Positions 8,291-17,458 of a stretch of 64,000 nucleotides of DNA are shown here, in pieces. The notes under the pieces are model-generated. The model was not told where the DNA came from and did not search any database. It saw only the letters and a list, made by a program, of their open reading frames with translations. The position numbers were made by a program, and so were the translations under genes. Position 1 is the first letter of the stretch, and each line of letters starts with the position of its first letter. The stretch is from CAYQMF01 sp964418595. Its GTDB lineage: Bacteria > Planctomycetota > UBA1135 > UBA2386. Where the stretch lies: NCBI GenBank assembly GCA_964418595.1, contig CAYQMF010000013.1, positions 13,437 to 77,436 of the forward strand. The letters are read 5' to 3'.

Positions 8291-10006
8291 TCAGCGCACG
8301 GTCGGGTCTTCCATGTACCAGTTCATGGTCCCCTGGTAGCCGTCCCAGTTCGCGATCAGGTGCGGGGCAAGGAAGACGCCGTCATTGCGTGCCGAGACGG
8401 TCACCAGCATGCGGCGCGGCCCCTGTGGTGTCTGCCGCACGCCGACACCGACCGCGCAGCAGGTGAACTTGTAGTTGATGGGCTTGGCAGGCTCGACCAG
8501 CACGATGTCGCCATCGAGCGTGTAGCGGCCGCCGTGCCGGGTCGACCCCGACGAGTTGCCGAGCTGCGGGTTGGCCGCGTAGTAGGCGAACGCGTACTCG
8601 TACGTGCCGTCGTTGCGCAGATAGAAGTGGCCGCCGGACGATGTGACCGCGACACCGGCCGACCCACCCGTCGCCGTGTTCACGTAGTGGCCTCCGAACG
8701 CGCTGCTCGAGGTCACCCAGGTACCGCGCAGGTCTTCGGCGGCGAAGAACCCGCCGGCCGGGTACGGCGGCGCGCCCTTGGCGGGGCGGATGGAGTCGAG
8801 CACCGCCGCGAGCGGGAACGAGAGCGCGCGCAGGGCCTGGCTCTCGCGAAACGAGTCCATGCCGATGCCCGGATCGCGCGGTTCGATCAACGCCACCATC
8901 GGCTGGAAGCGGTTGTCACCCAGGTCGATGAGCCACAACGCGCCGTAGGTCATCGGATTGCCGTGCGTCTTCGGCGTGTTCGGACGCGCGAAGAAGCGGC
9001 CCATGTAGAGCACGACGAGCTGGCTCGGCAGCCGGGCCCGGTAGTGCACGACCGTGTCGCCCAGTTCGAACGGCGCGAACTGGTCGCGCCAGATCTGCTC
9101 GAACAGGGTGGTGGGTCCCTGGCGGGCGCCGAGGATCGGCGTGAACCCGATGGTCGCTTGATGGCTCGCGGTGTTGTTGGGATCGAGTTGCCCCTTGTCG
9201 TCGACGTCGCCGAGCGTGGCGCGGAAGATGACGTTGGCACCCACGGTCTCGCGCGTCCAACCGGGCGGAGCCGTGTAGTCGATCCCCGGGATGGCGGGGC
9301 CGGTGGCCGGCAGCTTCGGAGCAGGCGCGGCCTTGGCAGTGAGTCCCGCCGCGCCGATCTCGACCTGCCTCACGCCGACGCCGAGCACCGCCTCGAAGCC
9401 GAGCCCCGCCGCGGTGCGCAGGGCGGCGGTGTGCTTCGCGTCGTCGGTCAGCTCGGCCATGCCCGCCACGAAGATCGGGAAACCGATGCAGTACTCCCAG
9501 AAGCGCTGCTTCTCGGCGTCGCTCATCTTGGCGACCTCGGGCGTGGCGAGGGTCGCCACGACCTGCGCGTGCAGGACATCGACGTGGGCTTCCGACAACT
9601 CGGAGTTGCGCGCGAACTGCCAGAGCTGAGACACGAATAGCGTCGCCGCCGCGCCCACGTCGTTGTCGGCGCCCTCGGCGGCGAGTGCCTTGCGTGCCTC
9701 GACCGCGCCCGCTTCGAGGAGCGTGCGGATGGTGGCTCGCTGCTCGTCGTCGTCGCCGAGTTGCCGGGCGAGGTCGGGCAGCAGCAGCCAGCGCCGCCGC
9801 GGCTTGAAGCCCAGCTCGGGCCGCACGAGTTCGGCTTTGCCAGGCGCGGGCCCGGCGGGGGCGCTCTTCTGGGCGAGCTGCCCCAGCAACGTCTTGAGGG
9901 GAGAGTCGGGGAGTGCTGGAGCAGACGCCTCCGTGGCCTGGCTTTTGGTTGCCGCTGCGAGACCGAGGCTGGCTGCAAGGCAGAGCACGAGGGAGAGGTG
10001 GGGCAT
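8291..10006 (-). CDS. Secreted protein of unknown function
   Basis: 571 residues from the ATG at 10004-10006, with a signal peptide (MPHLSLVLCLAASLGLAAATKSQA). Residues about 75-230 are mainly helical (LFVSQLWQFARNSELSEAHV, KQRFWEYCIGFPIFVAGMAE) and loosely resemble the planctomycete DUF6683 type; I hold that weakly. Residues about 250-410 form a second domain (PGWTRETVGANVIFRATLGD). The C-terminal part (about 420-571) is glycine/tyrosine-rich beta sequence (GGHFYLRNDGTYEYAFAYY, GSTRHGGRYTLDGDIVLVEP) like small beta-barrel modules in secreted planctomycete proteins. Function unknown. It is separated from the split amidohydrolase by 30 bp. Confidence 0.85.
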   Translation of the reverse strand: MPHLSLVLCLAASLGLAAATKSQATEASAPALPDSPLKTLLGQLAQKSAPAGPAPGKAELVRPELGFKPRRRWLLLPDLARQLGDDDEQRATIRTLLEAGAVEARKALAAEGADNDVGAAATLFVSQLWQFARNSELSEAHVDVLHAQVVATLATPEVAKMSDAEKQRFWEYCIGFPIFVAGMAELTDDAKHTAALRTAAGLGFEAVLGVGVRQVEIGAAGLTAKAAPAPKLPATGPAIPGIDYTAPPGWTRETVGANVIFRATLGDVDDKGQLDPNNTASHQATIGFTPILGARQGPTTLFEQIWRDQFAPFELGDTVVHYRARLPSQLVVLYMGRFFARPNTPKTHGNPMTYGALWLIDLGDNRFQPMVALIEPRDPGIGMDSFRESQALRALSFPLAAVLDSIRPAKGAPPYPAGGFFAAEDLRGTWVTSSSAFGGHYVNTATGGSAGVAVTSSGGHFYLRNDGTYEYAFAYYAANPQLGNSSGSTRHGGRYTLDGDIVLVEPAKPINYKFTCCAVGVGVRQTPQGPRRMLVTVSARNDGVFLAPHLIANWDGYQGTMNWYMEDPTVR

Positions 10007-10036
10007 GCGGGCAGGGTTCTAGCGGATCCGGCGGGT

Positions 10037-11895
10037 TCAGCGCTCGTACACGATCCGACCGTCGACGATCGTGTAATGCACGGGCACCTGCCGGATCTCG
10101 TTCGCCGGGATCGCGGTGAGGTCGCGGCCGAGCACGACGATGTCGGCCAGGCGGCCCGGCGCGATCGTCCCTTTCCTGTGCTCCTCGAAGGACGCGCGCG
10201 CCGCATCCACCGTGTAGGCGCGCAGCGCGCGTTCGAGGTCGATCTTCTGCTCCGGCACCCAGCCGTCGGGGTGCGCATCGTCGAGCGTCCGGCGCGTCAC
10301 CGCGGCGTAGATGCCTTCGAGCGGGATCGGCGGCGCGACGAACCAGTCGCTGCCGAAGGCGACGACGGCCCCGGCGTCGAGCAGCGAGCGGAACGCGTAG
10401 GTCGTGCGCGCCCGCAGCGCGCCGATCACGCGTTCGGCCCAGCGCCCATCGTCGATCGCGTGGTAGGGCTGCATGCTGGCGATCACGCCGAGTTCGGCGA
10501 AGCGCGCGATGTCGGCCTGCCGCAGGTGCTGCGCGTGCTCGACCCGGAAGCGGCGGTCGCGCGGCCCGTTCGCTGTGGCGACGCGGGCATACACGTCGAG
10601 CAGCGTGCCGATGGCGCGGTCGCCGATCGCGTGCACCATGACGTGCAGGCCTGCGGCTTCGGCGCCGGCGACCTGTTCGTACAGCGTGTCCGGATCGATG
10701 ACGAGCAGCCCGCGATCTCCCGGCGCATCGGTGAAGGGCTGGTCGAACGCCGCGGTGTGCGAGCGCATCGCAGCCGGCGGCCGCAACCCAAAGGGTTGAT
10801 GTCGTCGCTGGCGCGACGACCAGATGGGGCCGCCGGCGATGGCATCGTCTGGGGCTTCCAGGGCCGCTCGGACCTTGCTGTGGAAGAGCCCACGGCAAGG
10901 GAGCTTCGTAGTGAATCTTGCGCGCCGGGCGAGCATTCGCGGCCCTTGCAGCCCAGCGAGCCGTCGACGAAGCCCTTGAGCGCGCCGATGCGGACCCAAT
11001 CGTCACCGCGCCCTTCGCGCGCGATGCGATCGCGCAGGCGTGGCCACGTGCTCAGCGCCATCGCGGCGTAGACCCGACAGCGCATGCGACCCTCCGCGCG
11101 GGCGCGCGCCGGAACCGCGAGGTGCGCGTCGCTGCCATCCGCCATGTCGTGTACCGATGTCACGCCGTGGCTCACGAGGTAGCGCATCGCCGCGTCGAGC
11201 GCGCGGTCCTGGAGCAGGGGCGCGGGCACCGGTACGACCGGCGTCACCAGCTCCATCGCGTTGTCCTTGAGGATGCCGGTCGGCGCACCATCGGCATCGC
11301 GCACGATCTCGCCGCCTTCGACGTCGGCCGTGGCCGCGGTGACGCCGGCGAGGGCCAGCGCCTTGCTGTTGGCGAGCGCCATGTGGCCGTCGAGCCGCCG
11401 CACCCACACCGGATGATCGGGCGTGACCGCGTCGATCCACGCGCGCGTCGGCAGCACGCCGCCCCAACGCTCGTGGTCCCAGTCGCCGTTCTCGATCCAG
11501 GTTCCCGCCGGCACGCTGCGCGCGAACGCGGCGATGCGCGCGACGAACTCGTCGCGGCTGCCGGCATCCCGCAGTTGCACCGACGAGAGCGCGAAGCCGC
11601 CGGTGAGCAGGTGTACGTGGCAGTCGATGAAGCCAGGGCACACAAAGCCGCCCTTCGCGTCGATCACGCGCGTGTCCGGGCCGATCGTCGTGCGCACCTC
11701 GGCGTCGTCGCCGACCACTGCGATCTCGCTGCCGCGCACCGCGACCGCCGCCGCCCAGGGCTGGGCCGCGTTGCCCGTCCACACGCGGCCGTTCACGACG
11801 GCGAGGGTGGCGGTGGCGTCCGGGCTCGGAGAAGGCGCCGAACAACCGACCGCGAGCGAGGCTGCCATCAAGGCGGAGGCCAGTGACGCGTGCAT
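10037..11895 (-). pseudogene. YtcJ-like amidohydrolase lipoprotein, interrupted by a 188-bp structured repeat
   Basis: The 5' part (11895 to 10951) starts with a lipoprotein signal (lipobox LAVGC) and carries amidohydrolase_3 blocks: GNAAQPW, the HxH metal site in CHVHLLTGG, and LKGFVDGSLG. The 3' part (10762 to 10037) continues exactly with SHTAAFDQPF, then VHAIGDRAIG, FRVEHAQHLR, GSDWFVAPP and a normal end. Between the codons for G (10951-10953) and S (10760-10762) lie 188 extra bases of the repeat at 10763-10950, which shift the frame. Removing them restores the family consensus DGSLGSHTA. Both halves otherwise look intact, so the insertion may be recent. Unless the insert is bypassed or spliced, no full enzyme is made. 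Related enzymes hydrolyse exocyclic amides or carbamates. Confidence 0.85.
10763..10950 (+). repeat. Structured repeat copy A, inside the amidohydrolase gene
   Basis: Core of the mosaic repeat. The outer stem GCCGGCGGCC (10773-10782) pairs with GGCCGCCGGC (10828-10837). It encloses hairpin 1, CAACCC-AAA-GGGTTG (10784-10798), and hairpin 2, GTCGTCGC-TGGC-GCGACGAC (10801-10820), making a three-way junction. Downstream, GGGCTTCCA can pair imperfectly with TGGAAGAGCCC. The segment from the core to GGGAGCT, then CGGGCGAGCATTCGCGG, is nearly identical to copy B at 23 kb. No open frame or transposase is present. No clear target-site duplication is visible, only GC-rich microhomology. Confidence 0.9.
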
Positions 11896-11941
11896 CCCGC
11901 GCAGCGTAGGTGCGCATGCCCGTGACGACTACGCTTCCGGC

Positions 11942-13102
11942 ATGGTGCACCGCAGCGTCCTGCTCTCGTTCGTGCTGGGCCCGGCCATCGCGGCACAGGC
12001 TCCCGCGGTCGGGTTGGACGAGCAGCGCTTTGCAGAGCTGCAACGTGAGCTCACGCCGGACCCGGCCGCGCCGTGGCGCCTGATCCCCTGGCGCATCGAT
12101 CTCCTCGCGGCTCAGCGCGAGGCGGCCGCCCAGCACAAGCCACTGTTCTTGTGGGCCATGGACGGTCACCCGCTCGGCTGCACCTGAAACAACGGCGTGA
12201 TCGACCGGGCGTCGATCTTCGCCGACGAGAGGATGGGCGAGCTGCTGCGGACGGAGTTCATCCCCGTCGCACTCGACCAGGCCTACCAGCGCCGGCAGAA
12301 CGACGCGGAGGGCGAGTTCTACCGGCGCATCGCCGGCCAGGGTCCGCGCCACGACTTCCGGCAGACGACGCAGGGGTTCTACGTCGCGACCGCGGCCGGG
12401 GAGCTGCTGCTCTACAACAACAACCGCGACGTCGCGAAGGTGCGCCGCCTGGTGACCGAGGCGCAGCAACGCTTCGCGACGAGCGCGGCGGCTGCGGGGC
12501 TGACTGCGCCGATCGCCGCCGGCGAGACCGACGCGCGCTACGACCCAAAGCCCCCCGCGGGTGGCCTCGTGGTGCGCGTGCGCGCGAAGGTGCTCGGCGG
12601 CTATCCGGCGACCGACGACCCGTGGCGGCAGGCCTTCCAGACAGCGTTGTCGCGCGACAACCTGTGGGTCTCGCGCGCCGAGCACGAGGCGCTCGGGCGG
12701 GGGGAGCTGACCAAGAGCCTGCTGCAGCGGCTGGCCCGCTTCCATCTCGTCGACAACACGCGCGGTGAGCCGACCATGTGGTCGCAGGCCGAGCTGCGCA
12801 CCGTCGACGTCACGCTGCGCGACGGCCGGATCCGAGGGTCGGTACACCTCGAGACCGAAGACGGCAAGCGCGGCTACCGCGCCGACCTGTTCGGTATCGT
12901 GCGCATCGAGAAGCTCACCGTCGTTCGCTTCGATCTCGTGGCGTGCGGCCGCTTCTTCGGCGAGGGGCAGTACACGCTCGGAGCTCCGCCCGGCGAGTTC
13001 CCGTTCGCCGTCTCGTTCACCCTCGCCGACGGCACCGACCTCGCCGATGCGATCCCGCCGCAGGGTTCGCGCGGATGGGTCGAGGGCTATCTCCCGCGGT
13101 AG
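11942..13102 (+). CDS. Thioredoxin-like secreted protein with in-frame TGA (probable selenocysteine at residue 82)
   Basis: 386 residues if the TGA at 12185-12187 is read as Sec. The ATG at 11942 gives a signal peptide (MVHRSVLLSFVLGPAIAAQA). Residues 56-81 look like the start of a thioredoxin-like fold (AAAQHKPLFLWAMDGHPLGCT); codon 82 is TGA in GCT-U-NNGVIDRASIF, after which the fold continues in the same frame (LRTEFIPVALDQAY). The redox motif is therefore C80-T-U82. The C-terminal 180 residues (about 200-386) are an unrecognised beta-rich domain. A SECIS-like hairpin begins 5 nt after the TGA. A sequencing error or a pseudogene is possible but unlikely, since the frame is otherwise perfect and two other redox genes here show the same pattern. 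Divergent from the amidohydrolase by 46 bp. Confidence 0.85.
12193..12224 (+). promoter_or_regulatory. SECIS-like hairpin after the TGA of the thioredoxin-like gene
   Basis: The RNA can fold as CGGCG-u-GAUCGAC-(CGGGC)-GUCGAUC-uu-CGCCG, giving a 7-bp upper stem and a 5-bp lower stem. The apical loop starts 18 nt after the UGA and has G at its second position, within the rules known for bacterial SECIS elements (loop about 16-37 nt from the UGA, a G in the first two loop positions). It overlaps coding sequence, as bacterial SECIS elements do. Not experimentally supported. Confidence 0.65.
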
Positions 13103-13120
13103 GCGGCGCGGTCGATCCCC

Positions 13121-13621
13121 TCACCGCTCCTCCCACAATCGCTTCACCAGGTTGATCTGTCCCGCGTGGTACAGGTCGTGCGCCGCGGCGCCGAGCACGT
13201 AGTCGACGGTGCGCCATGAGCCGAGCTTGCGTTCGAGGCCGGTCGGGTCGAGCCCCAGCACCGCGGCGCGCAGCAGTTCGTGCTGTTCCTCGAGGAGGGC
13301 GACGTCGGCCCTCAAGCTCGCGGCGTTCGTGTCCGGCGGCAACGACGGGAAGTTCGCGCCGCTGCGCGGGAAGCTCGCGCGCGCCTCACCCGTGAGCTTG
13401 CGCCGTACCACGTACTTCCAGTACGCGGCGTGCAGCAGGTACTCCCACACCGACTTGCGCTCGGCGCCCGGCCGCCACCGCGCCGCATCCGGCGTCAACC
13501 CGCGCAGAGTCCCGCGCAGCGCGGTGCCGTGCCACGAGCGACCGCGGTAGGCGCGGTCGAGGTTGTCGACGAGGAGCGCAAGGCGAGGATCGCCGGCGGG
13601 CGCAGAGCGCGTTCGTGCCAT
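13121..13621 (-). CDS. DinB superfamily protein
   Basis: 166 residues from the ATG at 13619-13621; an in-frame ATG 33 bases further upstream would add MVRVSGGYRAA. Helical four-bundle protein with the DinB-like pattern: VDNLDRAYRGRSWHGTALRG near the start, SVWEYLLHAAYWKYVVRRKL (the first metal-site histidine region), and the end AAHDLYHAGQINLVKRLWEE with the typical H-x3-H pair. DinB-type proteins are metal-binding bundles used by thiol transferases or stress proteins; the substrate is unknown. Convergent with the Sec thioredoxin-like gene (18 bp between stops). Confidence 0.85.
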   Translation of the reverse strand: MARTRSAPAGDPRLALLVDNLDRAYRGRSWHGTALRGTLRGLTPDAARWRPGAERKSVWEYLLHAAYWKYVVRRKLTGEARASFPRSGANFPSLPPDTNAASLRADVALLEEQHELLRAAVLGLDPTGLERKLGSWRTVDYVLGAAAHDLYHAGQINLVKRLWEER

Positions 13622-13666
13622 CGCCGCACGATAACCCCCACTCACGCGCACCACGGCCCCACGTGA

Positions 13667-13740
13667 CGCCGCTGGGCTGCGCGCCGTTCGGGGCGCGTCA
13701 GCTCCAGCATCGGCATGCGAAGCCGTTCCTTCGCGTCTCC
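13667..13740 (-). repeat. Two-hairpin repeat (R3), copy 1
   Basis: About 74 bp, matching 57126-57197 in inverted orientation with only a few differences. Read on the minus strand it has a first hairpin GCGAAG/CTTCGC and a second stem GCTG-CGCGCC paired over GTTCG on the plus strand (13676-13702). The first stem differs from the other copy (GCGAG/CTCGC) in a compensating way. It lies between the thioesterase stop and the DinB start, so it may act as a terminator. Confidence 0.8.
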
Positions 13741-13751
13741 TGGTGGAATCC

Positions 13752-14237
13752 CTACGCCCCGGCGAACTCGGCGAGCGGGATCGTCGCCGTGTCGTCGCAC
13801 ACGTCGGCCAGTACGCGCGCGACGTCCGCGGCGGGCAGCGGCAGGAACTTGCCGGTGGCCGAGGCGCACACGGTCCCCGCCGCGTCGCTCAGCTCCGCGG
13901 AGGTGAGGCACATCGCGCCCCGCTGTTCGTCGAGGCGGGCGACCAGCCGGTAGGGCGCGCCGGTCATCGTCTTGGCGCGGTACCGGACGGACAGATCCAC
14001 GGACATGTGCATGCGCCGCGTGGCGTACGTGGCGGCCCAGAACATCGCTTCGTCGAGCGCGGCTCCGACCGCGCCCCCGTGCAGGATCCCGGGATAGCCC
14101 GCGTGGTGGTCGCTCGGGGCGAAGTCGGCCGTGATCGTGCCGCTCTCCACGTCGGCGGCAAAGCGCAGGCGAAGGCCGTGCGGGTTGTCCCGACCGCAGA
14201 CGAAGCAGTGGCGGGTGTAGGGGAGGTGCTTCCGCAT
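13752..14237 (-). CDS. PaaI-like hotdog thioesterase
   Basis: 161 residues from the ATG at 14235-14237. The N-terminus has CFVCGRDNPHGLRLRF, the CxxCGxxNPxGL start common in this thioesterase subgroup. It is followed by YPGILHGGAVGAALDEAMFW, the hotdog helix with the HGG(A/x)xxxxxDE catalytic motif, and by the strand VRYRAKTMTGAPYRLVARL. The family hydrolyses acyl-CoA thioesters in the cytoplasm; the acyl group is unknown. Upstream is the ELWxxDGT gene (66 bp). Confidence 0.9.
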   Translation of the reverse strand: MRKHLPYTRHCFVCGRDNPHGLRLRFAADVESGTITADFAPSDHHAGYPGILHGGAVGAALDEAMFWAATYATRRMHMSVDLSVRYRAKTMTGAPYRLVARLDEQRGAMCLTSAELSDAAGTVCASATGKFLPLPAADVARVLADVCDDTATIPLAEFAGA

Positions 14238-14303
14238 CGCGCCAAGGATAGACGCCCGCCACAACGCGACTCCGGGCTTCCCGAGGCGCCGGTTGCTGAG
14301 GGT

Positions 14304-17300
14304 TCACGTACCCAGCAGCAGCAGCAGCGCGTCGCTCAGGGCCAGCCCTCCGAGCAGCGAGCCGTTGGGATCGACGATCAGGTACTGGGCGGTGAGGCGC
14401 GCGCCGCCGAGCGCCGGGTTGCCGGGGACCGGGAGCGGCGTGCGGCCACCACCCGCGCCATTCGTGAAGATGGGCGGCAACGCGACCACGAACGGCGCGA
14501 CCAGCAGGTGGCACGCGCCGATCGGCAGGTCGACCTGACCCGCGCCGAGCTGGACGACGGCCGGCGACGTCGGCCGCGCGTCGTACACGTCGATCGCGAA
14601 CCCGGCGTTGCCGATGCGCGGCAGACCGAAGGCGGCGACGCGGGGCTCGAGCCCGCCGGTGCCGGGGCACGTGGCGTCACCGTAGGCGCGGGCGAAGGCG
14701 CGACCTGCTCCGCCGAGCCCCACCACCCAGAGTTCTTCTCCGGACGCCCCATCGATCCCACCCGTGAAGAACAAGCGTTCGCCGACGACGCCGAGGTTGC
14801 GCGCGACGCTGGCGCCCGAGCCTGCCAGCGAGCCCATGCGTCCCAGACGCACGGTGCCCGCGGCGGTGCCGTCCGACATCCAGAGTTGCAGGCCGTCGAT
14901 GCCGTCGCTGCCGACGAAGGCCACGACCTGCGTGCCCGGGATCGCGATCATCGACCCGGCCTGCACGCCGTGGCCGAGTCCCGGCATGAGGTCGAGCACG
15001 AGGTGCGTCCCGGTTGCCGTACCGTCGGAGGTCCACAGCTCGAGGCCGCGTTGCAGGTCGTCGACCAGGAAGAAGAGTCTGCCTGGCACGCCAACCATGT
15101 CTGCGAATCGCGGCGAGGCCGTGCCGGCCACGATCTCCGGCAGCATGCGCGTGCCGGCCACCGTGCCGTCGGTCACCCAGAGCTCGGTCCCCACGTTGGG
15201 AGCGGCAGCGCGGAAGAACAGCAGGGACTCACACGCCACGAGGCTGCTCGCCTGCGATCCATTGACGCCCGACCAGAGGTCGACGAACAGGCCGGTGCCC
15301 GCGGGTGTGCCGTCGGAGACGAACAACTCGCGCCCCGTGGTCGGGGTCTGCGCCGAGAAGAACATCCGGGTGCCGAGCGGCGCGAAGCTCGTCGGCATGC
15401 TCGACGCGTTGCCGGGCGCCAGGTCGGCGAGCCGGAGGGTGCCGCCGATCGTGCCATCCGAGACCCACGGCTCCTCTCCATTCGCGTCGGTCGCGGCCAG
15501 GAAGCAGCGTGGCCCGAGCGCAGTGAGCCCGGCGGGGCGCGAGGTGCTCGTTCCCGGTGCGATGTCCAGCTCGCGAGTCCCGAGCGCGGTCCCGTCGGTC
15601 GCCCAGAGGTCGCGTCCGGAGGTCGGCGTCTGCGCGGTGAAGAAGAGGTGGCCGACCGCGGGCGTGAGCCCCTGTGGGCCGGACGTGTTCACGCCTGGCA
15701 ACACGTCGATGGCCACCGCCGTGCCCGCGGGCGTGCCGTCCGAGCGGCACAGCTCGAACCCCGTGGCGGTCGTCGATCCGACGAACCACGCGTCGCCGTT
15801 CCACAGCACGCGGTTGCGCGGGCCGCCGATCAGGTTGGTCAGCTCGTAGGTGCCCGGTTCGCTTCCGTTGCTGATCCACGGTGTCCACCCGGAGACGGGC
15901 GTCGGCGAGAAGAACAGGCTGCCGCGCAGATCGATGAACTCGCTGAACGACGAGCCGTCGTAGGCGGGCATCAGGTCCCGCACCAGTGCAGTGCCCTGCG
16001 GCGTCGCGTCGGACACGTAGAGTTCCTGTCCCGTCGTGTTGTCGCCACCGCGGAACAGGATGTGCGTCGTGCCGAACGCACCGATGAACGATGGGTCGGG
16101 CGAGCCCGTGACGCGTACCGTGCCGTTGAGCGTGCCGTTCGAGACCCACAGAGCGGCGCCCGTCGTCACGGTCGTACCCGTGAACGCCACCCCCGCGAAG
16201 GCAGCCGCGAGCCGGCTGGCGCTCGCGAGCGTGGGGCTCGGCTGGTACGTGCCGGCCACCGTCCCGTCGGTCGCCCACAGCGTCCGGGCGGCGTTGTCGC
16301 TGGCGATGAAGAACACGAGCCCGCCGGCAGCGGACAACGTCAGCTCGGCCGGGAGCGAGGTCTGCGTTCCAGGTTGGATGTCGCGCAGCAGGTAGGTCCC
16401 TGCCGCGGAACCGTCGGAGCGCCACGGCTCGGTGCCGGCCGCCGCGTTGCTTGCCTGGAAGATCACGGTGGCGCCGAGCGCCACGAGCCCGCGCGGGAAC
16501 GACCCGGTCGGCCCAGGGTAGATGTCGGCGACCAGACCGGTGCCGGGCGCGGTTCCATCGGTCGACCACAGTTCCCGGCCCGACGCGTTCAGCGTGGCGG
16601 AGAAGAACAGGCGGCCTTGGGCGGGCGCGAGCTCCTGGGGATCGCACGATGCCGCCCCGGCAGCGATGTCGGCGAAGAGCTGCGTGCCGGCCGTCGTGCC
16701 ATCGCTGCTCCACAGTTCGCGCCCACGACTGTCCTGCGCGGCGAACCAGAGCCGGCCGTTCCAGAGGACGAGCGACGTCGGCGCCGACGCGATCGGTCCC
16801 GGCACGATGTCCACGAGCGTCGTGCCGGCCGCCGTGCCGTCACTGCTCCACAGCTCGCGCCCGTTGATCCCATCCTCTGCGGTGAACCAGACACGACCCG
16901 CGAACGCGCGCAGTTCGCGGGGCTCCGAGCTCTGGTCGGCGACGGCGTGGATGTCGCGAACGAGGCGCGTTCCCGTGGAGGTACCGTCGCTGACGAAGAG
17001 CTCCCGGCCGTAGCCCGGCACGTCGGCGCTGAAGAAGAGTTGGTTGCCGACGGCGACCATCCCTGTCGGGCTGCTCGACGGCAGGCCTGGGTTCAGGTCC
17101 TTGACCCGGTAGGTACCCGCACTCGACCCATCGCTGCGCCACAACTCGGTCCCGAGCAGGTCGGTGGCCGTGAAGTAGGCGATCCCTCCCATCACGACCG
17201 GTGTCCCGGGGTTGCTGGAGGGCTGGGACACGGTGGGGGGGGTGAAGTCGCGCACGAGCTGTTGGCACGGCGCGGACGTTGCCAGACCCAGGGCGGCGAG

Positions 17301-17333
17301 GAGGGGGAGAGTGCGTTGCTGAAGGGGATTCAC
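14304..17333 (-). CDS. Large secreted protein with about 17 ELWxxDGTxxGT repeats
   Basis: 1009 residues from a GTG at 17331-17333; the nearby ATG at 17338 is out of frame. A signal peptide (VNPLQQRTLPLLAALGLATSAPCQ) is followed by about 17 repeats of roughly 48 residues with the core (G)-x-ELW-x-(S/T)-DGT-x-x-GT and a following hydrophobic strand and FF(S/T)A. This repeat probably builds one or more beta-propellers. The last 125 residues (from GDATCPGTGG, with GLPRIGNAGFAIDV and PLPVPGNPALGGARL) match the C-terminal beta domain shared by other secreted proteins here. Function unknown; likely cell-surface or extracellular. Confidence 0.9.
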   Translation of the reverse strand: MNPLQQRTLPLLAALGLATSAPCQQLVRDFTPPTVSQPSSNPGTPVVMGGIAYFTATDLLGTELWRSDGSSAGTYRVKDLNPGLPSSSPTGMVAVGNQLFFSADVPGYGRELFVSDGTSTGTRLVRDIHAVADQSSEPRELRAFAGRVWFTAEDGINGRELWSSDGTAAGTTLVDIVPGPIASAPTSLVLWNGRLWFAAQDSRGRELWSSDGTTAGTQLFADIAAGAASCDPQELAPAQGRLFFSATLNASGRELWSTDGTAPGTGLVADIYPGPTGSFPRGLVALGATVIFQASNAAAGTEPWRSDGSAAGTYLLRDIQPGTQTSLPAELTLSAAGGLVFFIASDNAARTLWATDGTVAGTYQPSPTLASASRLAAAFAGVAFTGTTVTTGAALWVSNGTLNGTVRVTGSPDPSFIGAFGTTHILFRGGDNTTGQELYVSDATPQGTALVRDLMPAYDGSSFSEFIDLRGSLFFSPTPVSGWTPWISNGSEPGTYELTNLIGGPRNRVLWNGDAWFVGSTTATGFELCRSDGTPAGTAVAIDVLPGVNTSGPQGLTPAVGHLFFTAQTPTSGRDLWATDGTALGTRELDIAPGTSTSRPAGLTALGPRCFLAATDANGEEPWVSDGTIGGTLRLADLAPGNASSMPTSFAPLGTRMFFSAQTPTTGRELFVSDGTPAGTGLFVDLWSGVNGSQASSLVACESLLFFRAAAPNVGTELWVTDGTVAGTRMLPEIVAGTASPRFADMVGVPGRLFFLVDDLQRGLELWTSDGTATGTHLVLDLMPGLGHGVQAGSMIAIPGTQVVAFVGSDGIDGLQLWMSDGTAAGTVRLGRMGSLAGSGASVARNLGVVGERLFFTGGIDGASGEELWVVGLGGAGRAFARAYGDATCPGTGGLEPRVAAFGLPRIGNAGFAIDVYDARPTSPAVVQLGAGQVDLPIGACHLLVAPFVVALPPIFTNGAGGGRTPLPVPGNPALGGARLTAQYLIVDPNGSLLGGLALSDALLLLLGT

Positions 17334-17458
17334 GGCATCGCACGAGGCGCCGTTCGCCGTACCGGTCCGCCACGGTTTCTCGCGCGGCTCTCCCGACGGG
17401 TCGTCGCGGCACGTCGGCGCGCCACGCTTCCACGACGGACTCGGGCTGGCGCTGCGCC

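Noticed and set aside
10763..10950. Copy A as a group I or group II intron
   Set aside because: 188 nt is too short and I see no catalytic core motifs. Self-removal is left only as a question in the finding.
10483..10999. Open frames reading through repeat copy A as alternative protein ends
   Set aside because: The residues come from the repeat and recur in copies B and C without any protein context.
12185..12187. In-frame TGA as a simple nonsense mutation or read error
   Set aside because: Possible for one gene, but three redox genes show TGA exactly at redox cysteine sites, each with a downstream hairpin, and all frames are otherwise intact.
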